Assembly (NCBI RefSeq): GCF_002270355.1 | Contig: NZ_NJFZ01000007.1 | Coordinates: 1-64,000, forward strand | Direction: 5' to 3' | Source of the DNA: Flectobacillus sp. BAB-3569 | Lineage (GTDB): Bacteria > Bacteroidota > Bacteroidia > Cytophagales > Spirosomataceae | Length of the DNA: 64,000 bases | In this document: in pieces, positions 9,019-18,112 of the stretch | Numbering within the stretch: position 1 is the first letter of the stretch | Layout: every line of letters begins with the position of its first letter | Made by a program: the position numbers and the translations under genes | The notes under the pieces: model-generated | What the model saw: the letters and a program-made list of their open reading frames with translations, nothing else | Databases searched by the model: none | Told to the model about the DNA's origin: nothing

Positions 9019-10128
9019 TTAATTGATTCTTAGTCTTCGTCCAATCTTCAATTTTGTTGATGAACTCATCCCATTTAGCTTTGTAAGCTGTTGTATTGAA
9101 ATATTAGCAAAGTTGGCAATAGATGCCAAAGTATCTCCTTCGCGAATCGTTACCCATGTTGTGGTACGATATTCTTCTTCATTTTCTACATTTTCATTAA
9201 ACTCATTGGGTAAAATTTCCCCATAAGTATCAAATACCCTTGCCGAAATCATGACATGTTGATCAACAGGCTTGGTATTTTTTCCTGAAAATGAAAACAC
9301 ATAGGTTGGGTTAAAAGCCTTTCCTTCGTAACGGGTTTCATAATGAAGGTGCGACCCCGTACTTCTTCCTGTATTCCCCCCTTTTCCGATGACATCACCA
9401 GCCTTGACATAAGTACCCGACTCTAAAAACTTCTGTGATAGGTGACCATAAAGCGTCTCCAAACCATTATAATGCCTTACTACCAAGTATTTCCCATAAC
9501 CTCTCCCATCGTATCCTGACACCCTTACAATCCCATCGAAAGTAGAATATACAGGGTCGCCAATATTCAAATCTAAGTCCACTCCCGCATGCAAGCGACG
9601 CCAACGTGGACCAAAATTGGAGGTAATGTCTCCAGAGTTCAAAGGAGATGACCAATGATATCCCATCGCATCATTATACAATTCGATGTCAACGACACCT
9701 TCAAAGTTTTTGACATTAATTCCATAAGGATCAATATTTTTGGAAGACCAAATCGAATAATACGTTGCCACCATAGCCACATCATCTGAACCATTGATTT
9801 TAACAGTTTCTATTACCTCGACTGGACGAATATCTCCTTCATCCACCGACGTTGTGTCAAAGGCACTTACCGTAGCATTGATTGCACGGATAGGCTCATA
9901 TCGATTGCGTGAGCCGTCGGTAACACTTTGTTGAGCAGAGGTTTCGTATTCGGGTTTGAGCTGTAAAGGAGGAAGGAATTCTTCTTGTTTGGTAGTTTTA
10001 GCGGGTGCAGTTACAGTCTGTTTATTGATTTTTGTCTGTTTTTTGTAACGTCCATTCTCATTTTGAGCCAAAGATTTGACTTGACAAAAACCGAGCAATA
10101 CCAAAGACAATACTATTACTTTTTTCAT
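9019..10128 (-). CDS. M23 metallopeptidase with C-terminal LysM (copy 1)
   Basis: 369 residues from the ATG at 10128, chosen because MKKVIVLSLVLLGFCQVKSLAQ is a clean signal peptide; the frame is open further upstream. A basic, poorly conserved N-terminal region is followed by a lysostaphin-type M23 domain: RLHAGVDLD (about 177-185, zinc His and Asp), GYGKYLVVRHYNGLETLYGHL, and HLHYETR (about 260) with the other His. A LysM peptidoglycan-binding module (GDTLASIANFANISIQQLTKLN) ends the protein. Probable periplasmic murein endopeptidase. Its neighbour at 10390-11508 has the same architecture. Confidence 0.93.
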   Translation of the reverse strand: MKKVIVLSLVLLGFCQVKSLAQNENGRYKKQTKINKQTVTAPAKTTKQEEFLPPLQLKPEYETSAQQSVTDGSRNRYEPIRAINATVSAFDTTSVDEGDIRPVEVIETVKINGSDDVAMVATYYSIWSSKNIDPYGINVKNFEGVVDIELYNDAMGYHWSSPLNSGDITSNFGPRWRRLHAGVDLDLNIGDPVYSTFDGIVRVSGYDGRGYGKYLVVRHYNGLETLYGHLSQKFLESGTYVKAGDVIGKGGNTGRSTGSHLHYETRYEGKAFNPTYVFSFSGKNTKPVDQHVMISARVFDTYGEILPNEFNENVENEEEYRTTTWVTIREGDTLASIANFANISIQQLTKLNGMSSSTKLKIGRRLRIN

Positions 10129-10328
10129 AAAAATTAACTCTAGGGTCTGATTTCCAATAAATTGCTCACAAATCAGCAAGCTTTTTCTGATAAACAATTC
10201 TTTGTTTTCAATTAGTGATATACAAGTAAAACCAGAATAAAAGAGTTTTAGTATTTGGTCTAAGGAAATCTTAATGAAAAAAGGTCGAGAGGTAAAAGTA
10301 AAGAAATACTAGATTCTCCGAAAACAAA

Positions 10329-10359
10329 AAGCGAGACTACCCGATGGGTAATTTCGCTT
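10329..10359 (-). terminator. Stem-loop terminator after the upstream M23 gene
   Basis: AAGCGAGACTACCC and GGGTAATTTCGCTT pair with a 3-base loop (one mismatch, one G-U). On the minus strand the stem is followed by TTTTTGTTTTC. It separates the two M23 genes. Confidence 0.7.
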
Positions 10360-10389
10360 CTATACTAGAAATTAATAATATCTTTTTGT

Positions 10390-11508
10390 CTAATGAATAC
10401 GCAAACGGCGACCTGCACGCAAGTTTGAGCTTAACTTCATTCCATTCATTTTTGCTAAACGTTCTACCGAAATACCAGCACGGTTAGCAATAGAGTAAAG
10501 CGTATCACCCGAGCGAGCTACAGTCCATGCAGTACGGCGAGTAACAACTTTGTTACCAGCATCGCCATATTCGTTACCCAAAGCCAAGCCATAAGTATCA
10601 AATACACGCGCCGAAACCAACAAGTGGTCAGACACTGGCTGAGTGCCTTCGCCTGCAAAGTTCATCACATATGTAGGATTGAAAGGGTTACCTTCGTAAC
10701 GTGTTTCGAAGTGCAAGTGTGAACCTGTACTACGACCTGTATTACCTCCTTTTCCGATTTCGTCTCCTGCTTTTACAAACATTCCTGACTCATAACCTTT
10801 GCGTGAAAGGTGACCATAGAGTGTTTCTAAACCGTTGTAATGTCTTACTACCAAGAAGTTTCCGTAACCACCACCATCGTAGCCAGATACCCTTACGATA
10901 CCATCAAATGCCGAATAAACAGGGTCTCCCGTTTCGAGGTCTACGTCTACACCTGCGTGCAAACGACCCCAACGTGGGCCAAACTGAGAGGTCAATTTTG
11001 GTGCATTGGTAGGGGCACTCCAATAACGCCCTTGCTCTTTATTAAAAAGCTCAAGGTCAACTACATCATCAAAATCTTTGACATCGATTCCATAAGGGTC
11101 AATAGTGTTGGTATCCCAAATAGAAAAATAAGAAGCAACCGTTACAAAGTCGTCACTTCCTGAAGGTTTCATCTCCTCCTCTATCTCTATCACTAAAGGC
11201 TCTCTTTCGTCAATTGATGTAGTATCAAATGCACTTACAGTAGCGTTAACTTCTCTCACAGGTTCAAATTTTTGACTTCCCGCCGTGGTAGTAGCTTGTT
11301 TTTCTACTACTTCAAATTCATTTCTGAATTGAAGTTTGGGCATTTCATCAAGCAAATCGTCCTGCTTTTTTTCTTTTTCCTTGTAAAGTCCAGTATTGTC
11401 CTTGATTTTAATTTTAGGATTGTTTTTAAAACTACCCTTCTCTTGCGACCAAGCCACCATAGCTGTACATACAAAAAATGCAGTAAGAAAATTACTTCTT
11501 ATATTCAT
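10390..11508 (-). CDS. M23 metallopeptidase with C-terminal LysM (copy 2)
   Basis: 372 residues, paralogue of the preceding gene on the same strand. Signal peptide MNIRSNFLTAFFVCTAMVAWS. Shared landmarks in the same order: EPVREVNATVSAFDTTSIDE (about 80-100), SIWDTNTIDPYGIDVKDF, the M23 zinc site RLHAGVDVD (about 181), HYNGLETLYGHLSRKG, HLHFETR (about 263), and a LysM (GDTLYSIANRAGISVERLAK). All catalytic residues appear intact, so it is expected to cut peptidoglycan cross-links. The conserved pre-catalytic stretch shared by both copies suggests recent duplication. It has its own terminator. Confidence 0.93.
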   Translation of the reverse strand: MNIRSNFLTAFFVCTAMVAWSQEKGSFKNNPKIKIKDNTGLYKEKEKKQDDLLDEMPKLQFRNEFEVVEKQATTTAGSQKFEPVREVNATVSAFDTTSIDEREPLVIEIEEEMKPSGSDDFVTVASYFSIWDTNTIDPYGIDVKDFDDVVDLELFNKEQGRYWSAPTNAPKLTSQFGPRWGRLHAGVDVDLETGDPVYSAFDGIVRVSGYDGGGYGNFLVVRHYNGLETLYGHLSRKGYESGMFVKAGDEIGKGGNTGRSTGSHLHFETRYEGNPFNPTYVMNFAGEGTQPVSDHLLVSARVFDTYGLALGNEYGDAGNKVVTRRTAWTVARSGDTLYSIANRAGISVERLAKMNGMKLSSNLRAGRRLRIH

Positions 11509-11593
11509 TGTATTGTATTTATAGTTATCGAGGAATTTGAGTAGTAAACGTAATTATTGAACTGATTCGCATCTACTACCCAAAATTTCATAA

Positions 11594-12532
11594 CTAGTGT
11601 AATTCATTTGCAGCCAACCAACGTTCAGCGTCCAAAGCGGCCATACAACCTGTACCTGCGGCTGTTACTGCCTGACGGTAAATGTTGTCTTGTGCGTCTC
11701 CACAAGCAAAAACGCCTTCGATATTAGTGTTTGTTGAGCCCTTAATTGTCTGGATATATCCTGCTTCGTCTAAATTCAAATAGTCTTTGAAGATATCTGT
11801 ATTTGGTTTGTGACCGATGGCTACAAAGAACCCTGTAAGTGTCAAATCAGTCGTTTCACCTGTTTTCACATTTTTCAAACGAGCACCTGTTACACCTGAA
11901 GCATCACCCAAAATCTCATCAGTTTCTGAATTCCAGTGAACTTCAATTTTAGGATTGTTCAATACACGTTTTTGCATAATCAATGAAGCACGTAGTTCTT
12001 CACGACGAACAATCATGTGTACTTTTGAACAGATATTGGCCAAATAAGTAGCCTCTTCTGCAGCCGTATCGCCACCACCTACGATAGCAACTACTTGGTT
12101 ACGGTAGAAGAAACCATCACAAACCGCACACGCTGATACCCCTAAACCGTTATATTTTTTTTCTGATTCTAAACCAAGCCATTTTGCTGAAGCACCTGTT
12201 GCGATAATAACCGCATCAGCAGTAAGTTCAGTGCTTTCGTCAATTACTACTTTTTTAGGAGAAACTGAGAAATCTACAGAAGTAGCCATACCAAAACGAA
12301 TATCAGTTCCAAAACGACGAGCCTGATTTTCTAAATCTTGCATCATTTGTGGGCCTTGGATACCATCTGGATAGCCAGGGAAGTTTTCAACGTCATTAGT
12401 GATTGTTAGCTGACCGCCAGGTTGACTACCTTGGTACATTACTGGTGCTAAACCTGCACGTGATGCGTAAATTGCCGCAGTATAACCTGCTGGCCCTGAG
12501 CCTATAATAAGGCATTTAATATGTTCTGCCAT
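11594..12532 (-). CDS. trxB: Thioredoxin reductase
   Basis: 312 residues, standard length. FAD/NADPH flavoenzyme that reduces thioredoxin. FAD-binding GSGPAGYTAAIYASRAG (about 10-26), the redox pair CAVC (about residues 136-139) in GVSACAVCDGFFYRN, an NADPH site GGGDTAAEEATYLA, and the C-terminal FAD contact GVFACGDAQDNIYRQAVTAAGTGC. Well-conserved and complete. No thioredoxin gene is adjacent. Confidence 0.96.
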   Translation of the reverse strand: MAEHIKCLIIGSGPAGYTAAIYASRAGLAPVMYQGSQPGGQLTITNDVENFPGYPDGIQGPQMMQDLENQARRFGTDIRFGMATSVDFSVSPKKVVIDESTELTADAVIIATGASAKWLGLESEKKYNGLGVSACAVCDGFFYRNQVVAIVGGGDTAAEEATYLANICSKVHMIVRREELRASLIMQKRVLNNPKIEVHWNSETDEILGDASGVTGARLKNVKTGETTDLTLTGFFVAIGHKPNTDIFKDYLNLDEAGYIQTIKGSTNTNIEGVFACGDAQDNIYRQAVTAAGTGCMAALDAERWLAANELH

Positions 12533-13197
12533 TGTAATATTTAAGATATTTACTGGATTGATTTTTATTAGAAACCTCTAAAAATCAGAAGATTTTGACT
12601 TATACATTAGGGAAATGGCATCCAGCAAGGCCTACCCCCAAATATATGTCTACAGAATAAACACATTTGAGAATACAAAAATTGCAGATTAATGCCAAAA
12701 CGCCAAATTCTTTTGAATCAAAGCCATGAGAATAACTTTGGAGTTTCAGAGCTCAGTATCAGATTAGGAAAAAATAGTATCCGTTTTTCAAAAAATTCCT
12801 CTATCCATCAATTAGGCGACCGAATATATTTAGAACCAATTACCAACAACTAATCATTTATTAACTAAGTAATCGTGCAAAATAAGATTATAAGTTATGT
12901 GTTTAGGCAACAGGCACAAGGCAAAGAGTGGTAGCAATGTTTTTTAACGACCACAGACATGCATTTTTCCCAAAGCCCACTGCTGAAAGCCCATAGCCGA
13001 AAGCCCAAAGTACAATCTTAAATTTTATTTTGCCCACTAACTTAAAGACTAGTTTTTTTGCATATCTGTAGTGTTCTATGCAAAAAAAGTGCAAAAATTA
13101 ATCAAATTTGTAAATAGAGGGCATGAAGAGAGCGAAAAATAGCACAAAAGCAAGCAATTAACTATTTTCAAGAGATATATCATCACTATCCAATTTT
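12533..13197. other. Intergenic region with short repeats, no gene
   Basis: 665 bases between trxB and the symporter. It holds TAAGTAATCGTGCAAAATAA (12866-12885), a word seen again at 24195-24214, and three copies of AAAGCCCA spaced 14 bases apart (12972, 12986, 13000). No credible coding frame: the one open frame (12903-13094, minus) lies across the repeats. The promoters of trxB and the symporter should be here, but no clear -7 box was found. Confidence 0.5.
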
Positions 13198-14481
13198 ATG
13201 AAAAAACTACTGACCAATTTAACATTCTGGGTGCTTACTGCGATTGCAGCGGGTATTTTGTTAGGGCATTTTGCACCAGACATTGCATTACATAAGCTTT
13301 TTGAAAATGCTATCAAATTCAAGCTTTTGGGCAACGAAGTCAGTATTGGCAATACCTTTAGCGAATTTTTGAGTGGGATCTTTATCAGTATTGTCAAGCA
13401 ATTTATTAACCCAATCATATTCTTGACCATCACTCTAGGAATCGTGAGTATGGGTGATTTAAAAAAGGTAGGAAAATTAGGAGGAAAAGCACTTTTATAC
13501 TTTGAAATAGTAACAACTATCGCCTTGCTAGTTGGGATTATCGTAGCCAATGTGATTCGTCCTGGAGATGGCGTGGTGACCGATGCCATCAAAGGCGGAG
13601 ATATCTCCAAATACACCAAAGGCGCTTCTGAATTTAGTTGGATGAAATTCTTTTGGGATAATAGTACTTTGCAGGTTTTGTTATTAGCAATTATCCTTGG
13701 CTCAGTATTAAACTATGTTAGTGGAAAGGATAAAATTATTGAGGTATTTCAGAAGGTATCAAAATACATCTTTGCAGGTCTGCATACAGTCATGAAATTA
13801 GCACCAATTGGAGCCTTTGGAGGAATGGCATTTACCATTGCGAAATACGGATTGAAAACCCTTATTCCTTTGGCCAAACTCATGGTTACGGTGTATATCA
13901 CGATGGGCGTTTTTGTATTTGTGGTACTGTTTTTTATTCTTCGTTATTACAAAGTAAATCTTTGGAAGTTTTTGAAATACATCAAAGAAGAACTTCTTAT
14001 CGTGTTAGGGACATCATCTTCCGAAGCTGGATTACCTTCATTAATGGAAAAACTCGAAAGAATGGGCTGTGGCAAATCGGTAGTCGGGTTGGTCGTACCT
14101 GCTGGATATTCTTTTAACTTGGATGGTACAACCATTTATCTTTCGATGGCAACGATTTTTTTGGCTCAGGTCTTCAATGTTCACCTGAGTTTGGAGCAAA
14201 TATTTACTATTATTGGCATCTTGATGGTAACTTCCAAAGGAGCTGCGGGCGTTACTGGAAGTGGATTTATCGTATTGGCATCAACACTTACTGCAGTGCA
14301 TGTGATTCCTGTAGAGGGACTAGCTCTACTGTTGGGTGTTGACCGCTTTATGTCTGAGGCTCGCGCCATTACCAATTTTATAGGCAATGGAGTTGCTACG
14401 ATTTTCTTGGCCAATAATGAAGGAGAATTTGACCACGAAAAAATGAAAAAAGCTTTCGACCAAGAAGGTATTTTGTCTTAG
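13198..14481 (+). CDS. Dicarboxylate/amino acid:cation symporter (DAACS family)
   Basis: 427 residues, polytopic inner-membrane transporter of the DctA/GltP family that takes up C4-dicarboxylates or glutamate/aspartate with protons or sodium. The hairpin serine motif appears as GTSSSEAGLPSLMEKLERMG (about 264-283), followed by PAGYSFNLDGTTIYL (NMDGT-equivalent site as NLDGT), TSKGAAGVTGSGFIVLA and DRFMSEARAITNFIGNGVAT, all diagnostic. The exact substrate cannot be told from sequence. The start MKKLLTNLTFWVLTAIAAG fits family N-termini. Confidence 0.93.
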   Translation: MKKLLTNLTFWVLTAIAAGILLGHFAPDIALHKLFENAIKFKLLGNEVSIGNTFSEFLSGIFISIVKQFINPIIFLTITLGIVSMGDLKKVGKLGGKALLYFEIVTTIALLVGIIVANVIRPGDGVVTDAIKGGDISKYTKGASEFSWMKFFWDNSTLQVLLLAIILGSVLNYVSGKDKIIEVFQKVSKYIFAGLHTVMKLAPIGAFGGMAFTIAKYGLKTLIPLAKLMVTVYITMGVFVFVVLFFILRYYKVNLWKFLKYIKEELLIVLGTSSSEAGLPSLMEKLERMGCGKSVVGLVVPAGYSFNLDGTTIYLSMATIFLAQVFNVHLSLEQIFTIIGILMVTSKGAAGVTGSGFIVLASTLTAVHVIPVEGLALLLGVDRFMSEARAITNFIGNGVATIFLANNEGEFDHEKMKKAFDQEGILS

Positions 14482-14495
14482 CAAAAAATAATGCG

Positions 14496-14549
14496 GAGAT
14501 TAAAAGACTTTCAGCCCCAAAAGCCTTCGGTTATGAGTCTTTTAATCTC
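14496..14549 (+). terminator. 14-bp inverted repeat after the symporter gene
   Basis: GAGATTAAAAGACT (14496-14509) and AGTCTTTTAATCTC (14536-14549) are exact reverse complements with a 26-base loop, 15 bases after the stop. No following U-tract, so its role as terminator is only likely. Confidence 0.45.
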
Positions 14550-15284
14550 TATGATTTCGGTTGATAATTGTCAAATAATACCTTGCTTTCAATCCTACTA
14601 TCGGCTTTCTATCCTTGATAGTCCTCTGTTTTTCTTCCGCATTTTGTGTAGGTTTCAACACAAATATTACTGAAAAAATCAATAGTGAAATCTGAATAAT
14701 GATTAACAATTGGTCCATAGGTAAGTATGTTTGTAGTGATTCTATACCTTTTTAGACATCCCCAAAATAGAAAACGTTGCTCCACTGCGACAACATGGCA
14801 ATATGTGTAGCCATAGTTAAAGTTTTTGAGTGAAAAGATTAAAAAATAGCTTAGGATGTATTATTTTAGTTCAAACAAATGACTAATGTTACCTCTAATC
14901 TATGAGTTCTGATAAGGACTTTTCTTGAATTTATTCCTAGCTTAGTATATTCCATTCGCCCAAGTAGTATCAATACAAATCCTTAAATACGTTTTCATCA
15001 AAACTGTCAACGCTTGGCTTAAACACGAGAAAAAATACGACTACCATTTTGTATATATTAGCAGTGTTCAGATTGCGGATTTTATCACTATTTCTGCCTT
15101 TGTTCACTAGCAATTCAGTATTTCAAATGATCATAAAATCACACTTAAACTTGTAAGTATTTTCTACCTTTTGGTGCTGAATATTGAATTTTTTGTATAT
15201 TCAAACAATTTCGGTGTTGTACGTAATTGAGGCTTGGCAAGGTTTTTGTCAATCAATGATTTATTGAACTATACTTTGTTTAAG
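14550..15284. other. AT-rich intergenic region before the exopolysaccharide cluster
   Basis: About 735 bases without a recognisable gene. A short frame at 14491-14673 has no protein-like features. Near the end, TTTG (15245-15248), 21 bases and TATACTTTG (15270-15278) resemble a Bacteroidota promoter, but its predicted start would coincide with the lipoprotein ATG at 15285, implying a leaderless transcript. Confidence 0.4.
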
Positions 15285-16253
15285 ATGCTAAAAAATTCAT
15301 GGTTAATCCTCCTTATTTTGATTACAGGAGCTTGTAAGTTGGAAGACCAACTTGTTTATCCTGAATTAACGATAAGGCCCAATTGGATTGTAACCGACTA
15401 TAATGCCACCATAACAGCTGAATTTGTCAGCTTAGGAAATGCGTCCATTAATGTCTATGGGATGTGCTGGAACAAGACTGGAGAGCCCACTACACGTGAC
15501 TCCTTGATAAGTTATTCGGGGCAACCATTGATAGAAGTATTTTCGAGTAGCTTGAGTAATTTATCGCCTGCTACCACCTATTATGTACGTGCATTTTCAA
15601 GAATTGGGCTAAAAACTTCTTACTCAAATCAAATAACGCTCAAGACATTACCCATTCAATTACCCAATGTATCTACAGGCAGTGCCTCCGATGAAGGGAT
15701 AGGGACCTTAAATGTTCAAGGGACACTCAACCTACAAGGCGCTTCTGTTGTTACTGAATATGGACATTGCTGGGGGCTTTCAACACCTACCATAAACAAT
15801 CAGCGTACCATTCTTACGTCTACCCTATCTCAAGGAAATTTTACTAGTCAACTTCGTGGTTTGAGTAACAATACTAAGTATGTCATTCGAGCGTATGCAA
15901 AAAATGCCACAGGAGTATCCTACGGAAATGAAATAACTTATATAACGTCTTGTAAATCAGCACCAACAGTCGTATCTAATATCATTGATAATATTTCGGC
16001 ACAAGGAGCGATAGCCAACGGGACTATTTCTAATATTGGTTGTTCGGAAGTAACAGAATATGGGCATTGTTGGAGTACTACTCCCAACCCTACTACTGCC
16101 AATCCTCGAACCATATTTAAACAAGGCTCTGCTGGAGCGTTTAGCAGTGCGTTGTCGGGCTTAAGTTCAAAAACAGCTTATTATGTTCGAGCATATGCCA
16201 TTAATTCCCAAGGAATTAGTTATGGCAACCAAGTATCAATTATTACGCTTTAA
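15285..16253 (+). CDS. Lipoprotein with three FN3/Ig-like repeats, first gene of the EPS cluster
   Basis: 322 residues from the ATG at 15285, chosen because MLKNSWLILLILITGAC is a lipoprotein signal with the acylated Cys at residue 17; the frame opens 17 codons earlier. The rest is three tandem repeats of about 90 residues, each with E(Y/G)G.CW....P..... and ending T.YYVRAYA.N..G.SYGN.I, a pattern common in secreted Bacteroidota proteins. Probably anchored in the outer membrane. The stop overlaps the next start (TAATG), so translation is coupled to the polymerase-like gene. Function unknown; a role in surface polysaccharide attachment or export is only suggested by position. Confidence 0.8.
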   Translation: MLKNSWLILLILITGACKLEDQLVYPELTIRPNWIVTDYNATITAEFVSLGNASINVYGMCWNKTGEPTTRDSLISYSGQPLIEVFSSSLSNLSPATTYYVRAFSRIGLKTSYSNQITLKTLPIQLPNVSTGSASDEGIGTLNVQGTLNLQGASVVTEYGHCWGLSTPTINNQRTILTSTLSQGNFTSQLRGLSNNTKYVIRAYAKNATGVSYGNEITYITSCKSAPTVVSNIIDNISAQGAIANGTISNIGCSEVTEYGHCWSTTPNPTTANPRTIFKQGSAGAFSSALSGLSSKTAYYVRAYAINSQGISYGNQVSIITL

Positions 16254-17689
16254 TGGGAGTTACAACTAAACAAATTTTATATTTATCAGGGATAATTTTT
16301 AGCGGTATTATTCTTGGGATATTTGTTGCCAAAACCCAAATTATGGGAGCAGCAACCATTATTGCTTTACCCTTTGTAATTGGATATTTGATTGCCATTT
16401 TTCGTAATCCAGTTTTGGGGGTTTATACAGTATTAGTTTTTTCATTTTTTGTAAATGGCGTAGGAAGATACGCCAATGCAGGCCCTTTGGGGCTTTCTGT
16501 TGACGTTTTTTTGGTAATAGCCCTATTAGCAGAGTTCTTTAAAGGATTTGAAGGTGATCCTTGGCCTGACATGAAGCGCAACCCTATTCTGATTGCGATT
16601 TATGTATGGGGAGCCTATTGTATGCTAGAGTTTTTCAACCCAGAAGCTAGAAGTAAGGAGGCGTGGTTTTATGCGATGCGTGCGGTGATTTTGTACCTAA
16701 TTCTGATAGTTGTTTTAGGAATCGTACTTATGCGCACAGAAAAGCATTTGGACCGAGTATTAAAAATCTGGATGATAGCTTCTTGTATAGCAACGTTATG
16801 GGGCGCTCGACAGCTTTTTGTAGGCCTTGACCGCTTTGAACAAGCTTGGATGGACTCAGGCAATGCTACCACACATATGTTGTTTGGGAAGTTAAGAGTT
16901 TTTTCTTTTTACTCTGATGCGGGGCAATATGGTGCAGCCATGGGACATATAGGATTGATTTGTATTTTATTAAGTCTTTCTCCCTTTGGCAATCGAAACT
17001 TCAAGCTTTTTTACCTCACAGGAGGATTATTCTGTTTGTGGGGGATGTCCATCTCAGGTACACGAGGGGCACTATTTGTGGTTATGGGGGGCTTTATGGC
17101 ATATTTGGGAATGTCCAGAAACTACAAAATGCTAGTAATTGGAGGAATCGCAGCCGTAATGTTTTTTGGGATGCTCAAGTTTACCAAAATTGGGCAGAGT
17201 AATTACCAAATCAACCGTATGCGCACAGGGCTTGACCCAAATGACCCTTCGTTGCAGTTACGCTTGATTAATCAGGCAAAACTAAGAGGATATCTTGCAT
17301 CCAGACCCATTGGCGGTGGTATTGGGTCAGCAGGTTTTTGGGGGACACGTTTTTCTCCTGGAACATTCCTAGCAGTAACCGCCCTAGATAGTTGGTATGT
17401 CAAAATTTGGGCAGAATGTGGTGTAGTTGGACTTTATGTGCATATTGGAATGTTACTCACCTTTATGATTTATTTCGGATTAAAGCTCTGGAAAATCCCC
17501 CCCTGTCTGTTACGAGACAAATTGGTGGCACTATACAGTGGTATGTTCGGTATCTTGGTAGCTTGTTATGGCAACCAAATCCTTGGGCAACTGCCTACCA
17601 ATGTGGCAATATATTTGAGTATCTCGTTTTTGTATGTTTTTACTAAAGATGAATATTATGAGCAAGCAGTTGACACTACTAATCGTTGA
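16253..17689 (+). CDS. O-antigen ligase/polymerase family protein (Wzy/WaaL-like)
   Basis: 478 residues, about ten or eleven hydrophobic segments (for example ILYLSGIIFSGIILGIFVAK, VLGVYTVLVFSFFVNGVG, AVILYLILIVVLGIVLM). A large loop between late helices contains RMRTGLDPNDPSLQLRLINQ and RPIGGGIGSAGFWG, matching the Wzy_C/O-antigen ligase pattern (Arg followed by GGGxG before an LDSWYVKIWAECG helix). Expected to polymerise or ligate repeat units on the periplasmic face. Translationally coupled to the lipoprotein upstream and overlapping the receiver gene downstream. Polymerase versus ligase cannot be decided from sequence. Confidence 0.88.
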   Translation: MGVTTKQILYLSGIIFSGIILGIFVAKTQIMGAATIIALPFVIGYLIAIFRNPVLGVYTVLVFSFFVNGVGRYANAGPLGLSVDVFLVIALLAEFFKGFEGDPWPDMKRNPILIAIYVWGAYCMLEFFNPEARSKEAWFYAMRAVILYLILIVVLGIVLMRTEKHLDRVLKIWMIASCIATLWGARQLFVGLDRFEQAWMDSGNATTHMLFGKLRVFSFYSDAGQYGAAMGHIGLICILLSLSPFGNRNFKLFYLTGGLFCLWGMSISGTRGALFVVMGGFMAYLGMSRNYKMLVIGGIAAVMFFGMLKFTKIGQSNYQINRMRTGLDPNDPSLQLRLINQAKLRGYLASRPIGGGIGSAGFWGTRFSPGTFLAVTALDSWYVKIWAECGVVGLYVHIGMLLTFMIYFGLKLWKIPPCLLRDKLVALYSGMFGILVACYGNQILGQLPTNVAIYLSISFLYVFTKDEYYEQAVDTTNR

Positions 17690-18044
17690 TGACGAACAAA
17701 GCACACGCATTGTATTGGAGCATTTTCTTAAGAAAGACTTCAATGTAGTGGTAAAAGGTGACGGTATGGAGGCACTTTCTTTACTTGAAGGAGGATTTGA
17801 TATAGACTTTATCATAGCTGATTTGAATATGCCTAACCTCAGTGGAAAAGAATTTTTGAAAATTCTTAGGGCAAGTAATCTTTTTGGGCAAATCCCAGTC
17901 ATCATCCTTTCGGGTACCGACGAAAGTAAAGAGCGCATCGATTGTCTGAATATTGGAGCAGACGACTTTATGCTAAAACCTTTCAACCCGATGGAAGTAC
18001 AAGCCAAAATTAGAGCAATTATGCGACGAGTGCAGCCTTTGTAA
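17658..18044 (+). CDS. Stand-alone response-regulator receiver protein
   Basis: 128 residues from the ATG at 17658 (MSKQLTLLIVDDEQ); earlier in-frame starts at 17634 and 17649 are possible. Only a receiver domain: acidic pair D11/D12, phospho-acceptor D55 in FIIADLNMPNLSG, the Ser/Thr switch in VIILSGTDES, and the conserved Lys in MLKPFNPMEV. No output domain. It overlaps the end of the polymerase-like gene by 32 bases and precedes the pseudo-receiver sugar transferase, so it is probably part of the operon. A CheY/Spo0F-like role in a relay is inferred. Confidence 0.9.
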   Translation: MSKQLTLLIVDDEQSTRIVLEHFLKKDFNVVVKGDGMEALSLLEGGFDIDFIIADLNMPNLSGKEFLKILRASNLFGQIPVIILSGTDESKERIDCLNIGADDFMLKPFNPMEVQAKIRAIMRRVQPL

Positions 18045-18112
18045 GAACATAGTCTTTCGGCATTATATTTCCAAAAACCACATTATGCTAACCCACCGAC
18101 TTTATATTTGAT

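Noticed and set aside
12903-13094. 63-codon minus-strand open frame
   Set aside because: It overlaps the AAAGCCCA direct repeats and has no protein-like composition or conserved motif.
14491-14673. 60-codon plus-strand open frame
   Set aside because: It covers the hairpin after the symporter gene and reads as low-complexity, unlike a gene.
15245-15278. Promoter giving a leaderless lipoprotein transcript
   Set aside because: The -7 match is inexact and the inferred start sits on the ATG; kept only as a note.
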